A stretch of DNA of 64,000 nucleotides from Streptomyces sp. SAT1 (GTDB taxonomy: Bacteria > Actinomycetota > Actinomycetes > Streptomycetales > Streptomycetaceae): contig NZ_CP015849.1 of assembly GCF_001654495.1 (NCBI RefSeq), positions 1,261,001 to 1,325,000 of the forward strand. The letters run 5' to 3'. Each line of letters starts with the position of its first letter. Positions within the stretch are counted from its first letter, which is position 1. The notes under the pieces are model-generated. The model made no database searches, was not told the origin of the DNA, and saw only the letters and a list, made by a program, of their open reading frames with translations. Shown here piece by piece: positions 30,552-38,841 of the stretch. Position numbers and translations under genes: made by a program.

Positions 30552-31415
30552 CTAGCCGGAGGTGACGGAGCGGCATCCTCCGGGGGCGCGCTGTGCGCGG
30601 GCCGACGCGTAGAGGCACACGGCGGCGGCGGTGGCGAGGTTCAGGCTCTCCGCCCTGCCGTGGATGGGGACGCGCACGACGGCGTCGGCCAGTGCCCGGG
30701 TCTCCTCGGGCAGCCCCCACGCCTCGTTGCCGAAGACCCAGGCGGTGGGGCCGCCCATGGTGCCCTTGTCCAGCTCGTCGTCGAGGTCGTCGCCGCCCGC
30801 GCCGTCGGCGGCGAGGATGCGCACCCCGGTGCCCTTCAGCCCGGCGACCGCCGCTTCGACGGGGACGCCGACGGCGACCGGCAGATGGAACAGCGAGCCG
30901 ACGGAGGCGCGTACGGCCTTCGGGTTGTACAGGTCGACGGAGGCGTCGGTGAGGACGACGGCGTCGGCCCCGGCGGCGTCGGCGCAGCGCAGCACGGTGC
31001 CGGCGTTGCCGGGGTCGCGTACGTGGGCGAGGACGGCGACGAGGCGGGGCCGGGCGGCGAGGATCTCCTCGAACGGGGTGTCCAGGAACCGGCAGATGCC
31101 GACGAGGCCCTGCGGGGTGACGGTGGTGGAGATGTCGGCGATGACGTCGTCGGCGGCCAGGTGCACCCGGGCACCGGCGGCGCGGACCTCGCCCACGATG
31201 TCGGGATAGCGCTCGGCGGCCTCGACCGTGGCGAACAGCTCCACGAGCGTGGCGTCGCCGGCCGGTGTCCGGTGCGCGGCGGCCTCCCGTACGGCCTGCG
31301 GTCCCTCGGCGAGGAACAGCCGGTCCTTGCCCCGGAAGTTCCGCTTGGCGAGCCGCCGGGCGGCGCCGACGCGGGCGGAGCGGGGGGAGATCAGCTCGGG
31401 AGTGGCGGGCGGCAT
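30552..31415 (-). CDS. SpoU/TrmH-family RNA methyltransferase
   Basis: A 287-residue SPOUT methyltransferase. An N-terminal substrate-binding domain (RRLAKRNFRGKDRLFLAEGPQAVREA) precedes the knotted SAM domain with motif 1 VRDPGNAGTVLRCADAAGADAVVLT, motif 2 WVFGNEAWGLPEE and motif 3 VPIHGRAESLNLATAAAVCLY. It likely 2'-O-methylates 23S rRNA, given its place between pheST and the L20 operon. I chose MPPATPELISPRS; sequence upstream of it encodes a repetitive Ser-Glu stretch and the L20 terminator. Confidence 0.92.
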   Translation of the reverse strand: MPPATPELISPRSARVGAARRLAKRNFRGKDRLFLAEGPQAVREAAAHRTPAGDATLVELFATVEAAERYPDIVGEVRAAGARVHLAADDVIADISTTVTPQGLVGICRFLDTPFEEILAARPRLVAVLAHVRDPGNAGTVLRCADAAGADAVVLTDASVDLYNPKAVRASVGSLFHLPVAVGVPVEAAVAGLKGTGVRILAADGAGGDDLDDELDKGTMGGPTAWVFGNEAWGLPEETRALADAVVRVPIHGRAESLNLATAAAVCLYASARAQRAPGGCRSVTSG

Positions 31416-31503
31416 CCTCTTGCTTTCGGAAGAATTGCTCTCGGAAGGATCGCTCTCGGAGGACGTCTCGTGGCGGGTATGCCGCGCGCGGGCCCCCAAC
31501 AGC

Positions 31504-31535
31504 AGGACCCGCAAGCCGTGAAGCCTGCGGGTCCT
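31504..31535 (-). terminator. Terminator of the infC-rpmI-rplT operon
   Basis: A perfect 10-bp stem AGGACCCGCA/TGCGGGTCCT with a 12-nt loop begins 30 bp after the rplT stop on the minus strand. Confidence 0.85.
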
Positions 31536-31564
31536 TCGGTCACCGGCTCAGGTCCGGTGCGGCG

Positions 31565-31948
31565 TCACGCGGCCTTCGGCGCGTTGACGTCGCTGGGCAG
31601 AGCCTTCTGCGCGACCTCGACGAGCGCGGCGAACGCGTTCGCGTCGTTCACGGCCAGCTCGGCGAGGATCTTGCGGTCGACCTCGACGTTGGCGGCCTTC
31701 AGACCCTGGATGAAGCGGTTGTACGTGATGCCGTTGGCGCGGGCAGCGGCGTTGATGCGCTGGATCCACAGCTGGCGGAAGTCACCCTTGCGCTTCTTGC
31801 GGTCGTTGTAGTTGTAGACCAGCGAGTGGGTGACCTGCTCCTTGGCCTTGCGGTACAGGCGCGAGCGCTGACCGCGGTAGCCGGAGGCCTGCTCGAGGAT
31901 CGCCCGGCGCTTCTTGTGGGCGTTGACTGCCCGCTTGACGCGTGCCAC
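31565..31948 (-). CDS. rplT: 50S ribosomal protein L20
   Basis: A 127-residue r-protein that binds 23S rRNA early in 50S assembly. The start [15 protein letters not shown] and motifs [19 protein letters not shown] and [20 protein letters not shown] are invariant family features. GTG start with AAGGAG nearby. Third gene of infC-rpmI-rplT; in several bacteria L20 represses this operon through its leader, and a hairpin precedes this gene. Confidence 0.98.
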   Translation of the reverse strand: MARVKRAVNAHKKRRAILEQASGYRGQRSRLYRKAKEQVTHSLVYNYNDRKKRKGDFRQLWIQRINAAARANGITYNRFIQGLKAANVEVDRKILAELAVNDANAFAALVEVAQKALPSDVNAPKAA

Positions 31949-31968
31949 TTGTTTGACTCCTTGTAGCG

Positions 31969-31994
31969 GGGCCGTGGGGGTCTTCACACGGCCC
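31969..31994 (-). promoter_or_regulatory. Hairpin just before rplT
   Basis: GGGCCGTG/CACGGCCC, 8-bp stem with a 10-nt loop, 20 nt ahead of the rplT start in the rpmI-rplT gap. May control L20 translation or processing. Confidence 0.5.
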
Positions 31995-32058
31995 GGAAAC
32001 GATTGGGTCCCGGTCCTGACGTGCGGTGCGCCGGATCAGCCGATCGGGCGCCGCGACG

Positions 32059-32253
32059 TCACTTGCCGAGAAGCTTCTTGATCTTCTTGGCGTCGCCCGG
32101 GGCCATCTCGGCGTTGCCGGTGAGGCGACGCGTCAGACGGGACGACTTGTGCTCGAGCAGGTGGCGCTTGCCGGCGCGCTCACGGAGCACCTTGCCGGAG
32201 CCGGTGACCTTGAAGCGCTTGCTGGCACCGCTGTGCGACTTGTTCTTCGGCAT
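32059..32253 (-). CDS. rpmI: 50S ribosomal protein L35
   Basis: A 64-residue basic protein starting [21 protein letters not shown], the family signature, and ending in KKLLGK. Length standard. GAGGAGAG Shine-Dalgarno 8 nt or so upstream. Flanked by 110-bp gaps on both sides within the operon, each holding a hairpin. Confidence 0.98.
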   Translation of the reverse strand: MPKNKSHSGASKRFKVTGSGKVLRERAGKRHLLEHKSSRLTRRLTGNAEMAPGDAKKIKKLLGK

Positions 32254-32279
32254 AGCGCCGTTCTCTCCTCGTCGGTGGC

Positions 32280-32318
32280 GCTCCGGTGCCCGGTCGCGAG
32301 AACCGGGCACGGTGGAGC
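32280..32318 (-). promoter_or_regulatory. Strong hairpin between infC and rpmI
   Basis: Inner stem GTGCCCGGT/ACCGGGCAC (9 bp, 7-nt loop) is extended by GCTCC/GGAGC across a small bulge, giving about 14 pairs. It sits 27 nt before the rpmI start. Candidate attenuator, processing site or L20-binding structure. Confidence 0.6.
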
Positions 32319-32364
32319 GTCGCTCTTGTTTCGGTTACAACCTGGGACGCGGGGTCCCCGGAGG

Positions 32365-33015
32365 TCACGCCTCGGCGTGCTCCTCGGCGGGCTCCTCGGC
32401 AGGCGTCTCGGTGTCCGCGGCGTTCTGCGACTTGCCGGGGTTGGCCTTCGCGTCTGCCTTGCGGGCTTCCTGCGCCTGGCGGGCCTCGGCCATCGCCTCG
32501 GTCTTCTTCTTGTGCGGACCGAGAACCATGATCATGTTGCGGCCGTCCTGCTTCGGGTTCGACTCGACGAAACCGAGGTCCTGGACGTCCTCCGCGAGGC
32601 GCTGCAGCAGCCGGTAGCCCAGCTCGGGCCGGGACTGCTCGCGACCACGGAACATGATCGTGATCTTGACCTTGTCGCCCTGCTTGAGGAACCGGACGAC
32701 GTGACCCTTCTTGGTGTCATAGTCGTGCGGGTCGATCTTCGGCCGGAGCTTCATCTCCTTGATGACCGTGTGCGCCTGGTTCTTGCGCGCCTCACGGGCC
32801 TTCATGGCCGACTCGTACTTGAACTTCCCGTAGTCCATGAGCTTGCACACGGGCGGACGGGCGTTCGCCGCGACCTCGACCAGGTCCAGGTCGTACTCCT
32901 GCGCAAGCTCCAGTGCCTTGGCCAGCGGGACGATGCCCACCTGCTCGCCACTGGGACCGACAAGTCGCACCTCGGGAACGCGAATCCGGTCGTTGATGCG
33001 GGGCTCGGCGCTGAT
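32365..33015 (-). CDS. infC: Translation initiation factor IF-3 (AUC start)
   Basis: A 216-residue factor that binds the 30S subunit, prevents premature subunit joining and proofreads the start codon. The N-domain begins [29 protein letters not shown]; the C-domain carries [18 protein letters not shown] Glu/Ala-rich tail of about 30 residues follows. The conserved N-terminus lies upstream of every usable ATG or GTG; the first plausible start is ATC, preceded by GAGGAGG. E. coli infC similarly uses AUU for autoregulation. An alternative ATG/GTG start would delete the first 15 conserved residues. Confidence 0.93.
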   Translation of the reverse strand: MSAEPRINDRIRVPEVRLVGPSGEQVGIVPLAKALELAQEYDLDLVEVAANARPPVCKLMDYGKFKYESAMKAREARKNQAHTVIKEMKLRPKIDPHDYDTKKGHVVRFLKQGDKVKITIMFRGREQSRPELGYRLLQRLAEDVQDLGFVESNPKQDGRNMIMVLGPHKKKTEAMAEARQAQEARKADAKANPGKSQNAADTETPAEEPAEEHAEA

Positions 33016-33387
33016 GGATCCTCCTCGGTAGCACCACGCGGCGGTCTGGCGGACAGCCGCGTACGTCTGTGTTCGTAAGACCTAACCGCGCCGCAGCAAC
33101 AAAAATGCCCCGGACGATCACAGGCGGGGCTCCTCGAACTACCGGAGCGACCGCCGCGATGGCCGCGGGGCGCGCATTCGGACGGATCGCCGCCGCTGGG
33201 ACGGGGCCGTCTGACCGGTGACCCGCCGCCCGGGGGGCGGTCGGGTGGGAGTTCGAAGCCTCCACTTGTGGGCCGGGCCCGCTCGCCGTGGGGCATGCGT
33301 GTCCAGCCGGTCGCCCACCAGATTAGCAGGCCGACCGGACCAGGGCTAATCGGGGCGCGGCGGGCGGGACCGCCTATCGTGTGGGGC

Positions 33388-33744
33388 ATGAGTGAGACCC
33401 CTCCTGAGACCCCCGATTTCGACGCCATGACCCGAGACATCGCGGAGGTCCCCGCGGTCGAGGTGATCGTGACGGTCGCCGTCAACCTGATGAGCGCCGC
33501 CGCGGTGAAGCTCGGCCTGACGGACGAGGGCGACAAGTACAAGGACCTGGACGAGGCCCGCAAGCTGGTGACGGCGCTCGCCGGACTGCTGGACGCGAGC
33601 GCGACCGAGATCAGCTCCTTCCACGCGGCGCCGCTGCGGGACGGCCTGAAGTCGTTGCAGCTGGCGTTCCGCGAGGCGTCGGTCGTGCCGGACGAGCCGG
33701 GCCAGGGTCCGGGCGAGAAGTACACGGGCCCGGTCTACGGCTGA
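33388..33744 (+). CDS. DUF1844 domain protein
   Basis: A 118-residue acidic protein with the DUF1844 core VEVIVTVAVNLMSAAAVKLGL...KYKDLDEARKLVTALAGLLDAS. Function unknown; highly conserved beside infC in actinomycetes. TATCGT lies 7 nt before the ATG and there is no good ribosome-binding site, so a leaderless mRNA is likely. Divergent from infC across a 370-bp gap that holds both promoters. Confidence 0.9.
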   Translation: MSETPPETPDFDAMTRDIAEVPAVEVIVTVAVNLMSAAAVKLGLTDEGDKYKDLDEARKLVTALAGLLDASATEISSFHAAPLRDGLKSLQLAFREASVVPDEPGQGPGEKYTGPVYG

Positions 33745-33765
33745 CCCGCGCGCCGCGGCCGCGAG

Positions 33766-33797
33766 AGGCGTACGAGGACCGCCCCTCAGGTACGCCT
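33766..33797. terminator. Convergent-gene terminator hairpin
   Basis: AGGCGTAC-GAGG pairs with CCTC-AG-GTACGCCT, 12 pairs with a 2-nt bulge and 6-nt loop, between convergent genes. Confidence 0.6.
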
Positions 33798-33825
33798 ACG
33801 AGGACTTCCCCGCGGGTACCGGAGA

Positions 33826-34563
33826 CTACCCCCGCACGTACAAGGGCTCGCCCGGCGGCGTCGCCCCGGCCGGCAGCAGTGCCAGGTCGAGGCCGCGCAC
33901 CAGGCGGGCCCTCAGCGCCTCGCTGGCGGCCAGGCGGCCGGCGACCGCGCGGGCGGTGTCGGCCGGGGCCTGCGTGGCGGCCGGGTCGAGGACGAGCGCG
34001 AGGGTGCCGTCCGCCTGCCCCGGCCCCAGGCGGGCGCTCAGCACCGCCGGTTCGGCGGCCACCGCGTCGCGTACGGCCGCCAGGACCGCCGGGTCGGCGA
34101 GCGGGTCGGCCGTCGTCCGGCCTTCGGCGAGCGCGCGCAGCGCGGCCCCGGTCAGCTCGAACGCCACCGGCCCGGCCAGGTCCAGCACGACCGTGTCGGC
34201 CTTCTCGTGCGCGGCGGCCTGAAGCGCCTGGTGCAGCGGTACGGCGACCGGGCGGGCCGCCGGATCCCAGCGGGCCAGCGAGGCGGTGGAGGTGAAGGCG
34301 GGCAGCGCGGTGCGGTGCCCCGCCTTCAGGGTCGGTACGGCCATGTCGCTGGTCTTCTCGCGGCGCAGCCCGTTCTCGTCCTCCTCGACCTCGCCGAGGA
34401 CGGCCACGACGGGCACCAGCAGCCGGGCACCCTTGAGGGCGCGCAGCACGCCGTCCACGGCGGTGCGGTCCTGCGCCCAGGCGGCGAGCGCCGCGCTCAG
34501 CGCGGGGTCGGCCGAGCCGTCGTCGTCGGAGAAACCGGGGTCCGGGATGTTCTTGTTCGCCAC
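33826..34563 (-). CDS. SseB family protein
   Basis: A 245-residue protein. The N-terminal half (KNIPDPGFSDDDGSADPALSAALAAWAQD, LKGARLLVPVVAVLGEVEEDENGLRREKTSDMAVPTLKAG, ALPAFTSTASLARWDPAARPVAV) matches the SseB N-terminal domain; the Ala-rich C-terminal half is actinomycete-specific. Function unknown in this lineage. On the minus strand TAGGCT lies 7 nt before the GTG start, suggesting leaderless expression. Divergent from the serine hydrolase. Confidence 0.88.
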   Translation of the reverse strand: MANKNIPDPGFSDDDGSADPALSAALAAWAQDRTAVDGVLRALKGARLLVPVVAVLGEVEEDENGLRREKTSDMAVPTLKAGHRTALPAFTSTASLARWDPAARPVAVPLHQALQAAAHEKADTVVLDLAGPVAFELTGAALRALAEGRTTADPLADPAVLAAVRDAVAAEPAVLSARLGPGQADGTLALVLDPAATQAPADTARAVAGRLAASEALRARLVRGLDLALLPAGATPPGEPLYVRG

Positions 34564-34623
34564 GGCTCCGAGCCTATCCGGGGCCGCGTATCGTCGGCGG
34601 CGGGGTCGAGCGGGAGGGCGGAG

Positions 34624-35445
34624 ATGGGGGCCGTGCGGGAGCCGGTGGTGGACCGCGGTGCGCTGCTGGGGGCGGCGATGCGGTCCGTGGCGGTGGCCGG
34701 CGGCGCCGCCGTCTCGGTGGCGGTCTGCGACCCGGCCTCCGGGGAGTGCGCCCGGTACGGGGACGGGACGTTCGAGACGGCGAGCATCGTCAAGGTCGGC
34801 ATCCTGGCGGCCGTGCTGCTGCGGGCGCAGGACGCGGGACGGCCGCCGACCGCGCGGGAGCGGACGGACGCGGCCGCCATGGTCGAGCACAGCGACAACG
34901 ACGCGGCCTCGGCGCTGTGGCGGGGCATCGGCGGGGCCGCCGGGCTGGACGCGGCGCACCGCCGGCTCGGGCTGACGGGGACCACGGGCGGCGAGGGCCC
35001 GCTGTGGGGGCTGACCCGGACCACCGCCGCCGACCAGGTCACCCTGCTCCGGCAGGTCTTCGGGACGGCCGGGTCACCGCTGGACGCCGCTTCGCGCGCG
35101 TACGTCCGGACGCTGATGGGGCGGATCGCCGAGGGCCAGGACTGGGGGGTGTCCGCCGCGGCCGACGGCTCCGACTGGGCCCTGAAGAACGGCTGGCTGC
35201 CGCGCGGCACCACCGGCCTGTGGGTCGTCAACAGCATCGGCCGGGTGGCGGCGGGCGGCGCCGACCGGCTGGTGGCGGTGCTGTCGCACGGCAACGCGAC
35301 GAAGGAGGAGGGCGTCCTGCTGGTGGAGGAGTCGGCGCGGGCGGCGGTGTCGGTGTTCGCCCCGGGCGCTCCCCCTGCCCCTTCGCCTTTCCCTCCGCCT
35401 TCCCCTTCGCCTTTCTCGGCCACCGCGCCGTCCGTCGCCGGCTGA
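34624..35445 (+). CDS. Beta-lactamase-fold serine hydrolase
   Basis: A 273-residue penicillin-recognising enzyme with all three motifs: SxxK at Ser54-Ile-Val-Lys57 (ETASIVKVG), SDN at 90-92 (EHSDNDAA) and KNG near residue 197 replacing KTG. Class A-like topology. No signal peptide is visible, so it is either cytoplasmic or exported by an unrecognised route; a broad-spectrum beta-lactamase is unlikely. The C-terminus is a Pro-rich tail. Start ATG has GGGAGG upstream. Confidence 0.85.
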   Translation: MGAVREPVVDRGALLGAAMRSVAVAGGAAVSVAVCDPASGECARYGDGTFETASIVKVGILAAVLLRAQDAGRPPTARERTDAAAMVEHSDNDAASALWRGIGGAAGLDAAHRRLGLTGTTGGEGPLWGLTRTTAADQVTLLRQVFGTAGSPLDAASRAYVRTLMGRIAEGQDWGVSAAADGSDWALKNGWLPRGTTGLWVVNSIGRVAAGGADRLVAVLSHGNATKEEGVLLVEESARAAVSVFAPGAPPAPSPFPPPSPSPFSATAPSVAG

Positions 35446-35494
35446 CCGTGTCGGGGGGCTCGCCCGGAGGGCCACGGCTGGAAGCCCGGGGCGC

Positions 35495-36703
35495 CTACGG
35501 CTGGAAGCCGACGGCGGTGTCGGCGGTGGTGTCGGCGGTGTCGCGTGCGCGCCGGCCGCGCCACAGGAGGACCGCCGCGACCAGCAGGACGCCGCCCGTA
35601 CCGCCGGCGAGGAGGCCCGCCCAGTCGGTCCCGTCGTCCGAGCCCGCCGGGTCGGGGCCGGGGCCGAAGTACCGTCCGCCGTAGGCCGCCGTGCGCAGCT
35701 CCGCGGGCTTCAGCCGGCCGGCGGCCTCGACGGCGGCGACGGGATCGATCATGCCGAAGCCGCGGGAGTCGTCGCGTCCGCCGACCGGGGCGTCCCGGGC
35801 CGTGTCCTCCAGGACCTTCTTGATCTGCGCCGGGGCCAGGCCCGGATGCGCCGCCTCGATGAGGGCGACGACGCCCGAGACGAAGGCGGAGGCCGCGCTC
35901 GTGCCCCAGCCCTTGTAGTACTTGTGGTCCGGATCGGCGATGACGATGTCGACGCCGGGCGCGCTGACGGTGGCGTACCAGCGGCGGGTGGAGAAGGCGG
36001 CCCGGGTGCCGTAGCGGTCCACGGCGGTCACCGCGATCACGCCCGGGTAGGCGGCCGGGTAGGAGACGTGGTCGCCCTTGTCGCCGGCGTTGCCCGCCGA
36101 GGCGACGACGACGGTGCCCTTCTTCAGCGCGTACTGGACGGCCTCGTCCTCGGCGGGCTCGGGGTGGGCGGAGTCCGAGTCGTCGCCCAGGGAGAGGTTG
36201 ATGACGTCGGCGCCGTGGTCGGCGGCCCAGCGGATGCCGTCGGCGAGCGCGTTGCCCCGGGTGGTGCGCGCCTGGGCGCGTGCCTTGTCGTCGTCCTCCA
36301 GGATCACCCGGACGGGGAGGATCTCGGCCTCGGGCGCGATCCCCATGACGCCGTCGGAGCCGCCGGGGCCGTGTCCGTGCCCGGCGATGATGCCGGCCAT
36401 GGCGGTGCCGTGCCGGGCCCAGGTGCCGTCACCGCGCCGCGCGCCGAACCCGATCAGGTCCTTGACCGGCAGGACGTTGCCCGCGAGGTCGGGGTGGTCG
36501 GCCTCGACACCGGTGTCCAGGACGGCGACGGTGACGCCCTTGCCCCGGGTGTGGTGCCACAGGTCCTGGGTGTGCAGGGCGTCCAGGGCCCACTGCTGGG
36601 CGCGGATGCCGTCCGCGTGCGCGGCGGTGGCCGGGACGAGCGCGAGCGCGGCGGCCAGGAACAGGCTCAGGGCGCCGCCGCGGCGCCGGACGGCGGGGCT
36701 CAC
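35495..36703 (-). CDS. Membrane-anchored subtilisin-like protease (S8, mycosin-like)
   Basis: A 402-residue type I membrane protease. Signal peptide about 1-31 (AHA/D); catalytic Asp63 (VLDTGVEADHPD), His98 (RHGTAMAGII) and Ser269 (GTSAASAFVSG), with oxyanion Asn205 (SAGNAG). A C-terminal helix (about 365-385, WAGLLAGGTGGVLLVAAVLLW) and short basic tail anchor it outside the membrane. This layout matches mycosins of type VII secretion, though no ESX ATPase is nearby. GTG overlaps the stop of the upstream proline-rich membrane protein, so the two are made together. Confidence 0.9.
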   Translation of the reverse strand: MSPAVRRRGGALSLFLAAALALVPATAAHADGIRAQQWALDALHTQDLWHHTRGKGVTVAVLDTGVEADHPDLAGNVLPVKDLIGFGARRGDGTWARHGTAMAGIIAGHGHGPGGSDGVMGIAPEAEILPVRVILEDDDKARAQARTTRGNALADGIRWAADHGADVINLSLGDDSDSAHPEPAEDEAVQYALKKGTVVVASAGNAGDKGDHVSYPAAYPGVIAVTAVDRYGTRAAFSTRRWYATVSAPGVDIVIADPDHKYYKGWGTSAASAFVSGVVALIEAAHPGLAPAQIKKVLEDTARDAPVGGRDDSRGFGMIDPVAAVEAAGRLKPAELRTAAYGGRYFGPGPDPAGSDDGTDWAGLLAGGTGGVLLVAAVLLWRGRRARDTADTTADTAVGFQP

Positions 36704-38562
36704 GAGGGCTTCTCCGTGGCCTGGCCCGCGGTGGTGCGGAAGCCGCGTTCGATGCGGTCGGCCAGGCCCTTCGCCTCGTGGCCGAGTCCCGCCTGGGCGG
36801 CGGGCGTGGCGGCGCCCGCCTTCATCGCGTCGGCGGCGGGCTGCGGGACGTCGGCCGCGCGGCCGTCGGCCCAGCCGGAGACGGCGTACACCACCACGGG
36901 GGCCTCCGTCAGCACGGACACCGTCCAGGACGCGCGCTGCCGGTCGCCGAAGGCGGCGGCGACGGTGCCCGGCGCGGCGTAGGGGCGGGGCAGCAGGTCG
37001 GTGCGGCGGTCGAGGCCCTCGTCGCGGAAGCGGACGGCCAGGGAACGCATGGCCGGGGCGTCGGCCTTGGTGAAGAGCAGGCCGACCGTGGTGACGAAGC
37101 TCTGGGTGGCGTCGGTGTAGGTGGCGCGCAGCAGGCGGGTGCAGCCGACCGGGGAGAGGGCCTTGCGCAGCAGCGGGTCGAAGGCGTCGGCGCAGCCGCT
37201 GTCGGGGGCGACGGCGATCCGGGTCCAGGTGCGGTCGGCGCCGCCGGGTCCGGCGCCCCGGCCGTCCACGGTGGGCGGGAAGAGCCGGTCGACCGGGATG
37301 CTGTGCCACAGGGTGCCCGCCGCGGCGAAGGTACCGGCGGCGCCGCCGTCGCCCGAGTCGCCGGTGAGCCAACTGCCGGTCACGGCGCCGCCGATGAGTC
37401 CGAGTCCGAGGACCACGCACGCGGCGGCCAGCGCGGCCCGGGGCCGGATCCGCACACCGAGGGCGCGCCCGCGCCCGCGCGCGTCGTAGCCCTCCGGCTC
37501 GCCGAGCAGGACGTAGGGGCGGGCCGGGCCGGGGTACGCGCCGGGGGCGGTGGGGGCGGCGGGTGCCGTACGTGTCCCGGGTGCCGCGGGTGTGCCGGAC
37601 GCGCCGGACGTGGTCCACGGCAGCGCGGGGCCGGGCGCGGCGGGGGCCTCGCCGGTGCCGGTGCCGGTTCTGGGGGAACCGTCGTGGGCCGGTCGTGGGC
37701 CGGGGCGGCCGGGGTGCCGGGCGGGCGGGACGGGCGGGCGCGGCGGCCGGGCCGCAGGAGCGGGCGGTACGCCGTGGCCGGGCGTCGTCGGCCCGGCTTC
37801 CGCGGCCGGGACGCGCGGGACGGACGGCGCGGGCGGGACGGACGGGCCGGGCGCGGTACGGGGGGAGGCGGCGCCCGCGCCGGGGAGGGGCCCGGCGGCC
37901 GGGAGCGGTCCCTGATCCGGGCCGGTGCCGGAGCCGGAGGGCCCGCCGGCCGCGCGCCGCGGCCCGTACACGGGACCGGGTCCCGCGCTCGGCGCGGACC
38001 TGTCGGCCGACTGCGCCGCGCCGCGGCCCGGCCCCGGCACCGCGCGCCGGGGCGCGGACGGGGACGCGGCGGTCGCGGACGGAGGCACGGCGGGCGCGGG
38101 CCCGGCCGGGCGGACCGGGCGGTGCGGGGCGTGGGGCGCTCGCGGGTGGCGGTCCTCGCCGCCGACGGCGGTCCCGGTGCCCTCCGCGGGCCGTGGGGCG
38201 TGCGGGGAAGCGGACCGCGTCCCCGTCCCGCCCCCGGCGAAGGCGCCGGGAGACGTACCGGGGGCGCCGTCGCGCGCCGCGTCCGCGCGTCCGACGCGGG
38301 GCGGCGCGTCGGGGAAGCGGGCCGAGGCGGGCGGCGGAGGCGGGCTGTCCGGGACGGCCCCGCCCACGCCCCCGGCCGCGCTCTGGGCCGGACGCGCGCC
38401 CGGGGCCGGATGCACGGTCTGCGCCGGCCGCACCGGCTGCGGGCCCGAGGGCGCCGTGGCGTCGCTCCGGGGGGCGCGGGGTTCGTCGGCCGGGTGCGCC
38501 GGAGTGCGGGGCGGGTGCGCGGGGCGCGGAGGTATCGGAGCGTGGCGTGCTTCCGTGCTCAT
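36700..38562 (-). CDS. Proline-rich single-pass membrane protein (unknown)
   Basis: A 620-residue protein. Residues 1-370 are a disordered cytoplasmic region of Pro, Ala, Gly and Arg; one helix at about 378-398 (RAALAAACVVLGLGLIGGAVTGSWL) follows a basic stretch; residues 400-620 form an extracytoplasmic domain with paired Cys (DSGCADAFDPLLRKALSPVGCTRLL) and an alpha/beta pattern. I recognise no family name. Coupling to the S8 protease suggests a partner, regulator or substrate of that protease. Confidence 0.75.
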   Translation of the reverse strand: MSTEARHAPIPPRPAHPPRTPAHPADEPRAPRSDATAPSGPQPVRPAQTVHPAPGARPAQSAAGGVGGAVPDSPPPPPASARFPDAPPRVGRADAARDGAPGTSPGAFAGGGTGTRSASPHAPRPAEGTGTAVGGEDRHPRAPHAPHRPVRPAGPAPAVPPSATAASPSAPRRAVPGPGRGAAQSADRSAPSAGPGPVYGPRRAAGGPSGSGTGPDQGPLPAAGPLPGAGAASPRTAPGPSVPPAPSVPRVPAAEAGPTTPGHGVPPAPAARPPRPPVPPARHPGRPGPRPAHDGSPRTGTGTGEAPAAPGPALPWTTSGASGTPAAPGTRTAPAAPTAPGAYPGPARPYVLLGEPEGYDARGRGRALGVRIRPRAALAAACVVLGLGLIGGAVTGSWLTGDSGDGGAAGTFAAAGTLWHSIPVDRLFPPTVDGRGAGPGGADRTWTRIAVAPDSGCADAFDPLLRKALSPVGCTRLLRATYTDATQSFVTTVGLLFTKADAPAMRSLAVRFRDEGLDRRTDLLPRPYAAPGTVAAAFGDRQRASWTVSVLTEAPVVVYAVSGWADGRAADVPQPAADAMKAGAATPAAQAGLGHEAKGLADRIERGFRTTAGQATEKPS

Positions 38563-38841
38563 GCACCCCCCGTTTCACTGTGCCGAGCCGTGCTCTCGTG
38601 CCCGGCCGCCGTCCTCGTCGCCCCGCCCGGCGCCGACTGGTCGTCACCGGACACGCATACCCGTACGGACGAGGAGCCATCCCGGCTCGCCTCGGCGGCC
38701 GGGATCGTGCCGCCCCCGCGCCGCACGTGCGCGTCACTCTACGGGCTGGGCGCGCGACGGCGGGAACCGGACCGCGGGCCCGGGGGATCTGCCCGTAACG
38801 TCCCCCTACCCTGCGGTAATCCTGTCTGGCAGGCTGCGTGC

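Noticed and set aside
32802..33725. Minus-strand frame covering the infC upstream region
   Set aside because: Different frame from IF-3, low-complexity, and antisense to the DUF1844 gene.
34624..35445. Antibiotic-resistance beta-lactamase
   Set aside because: The fold motifs are present, but there is no visible signal peptide, the third motif is KNG, and no resistance context exists.
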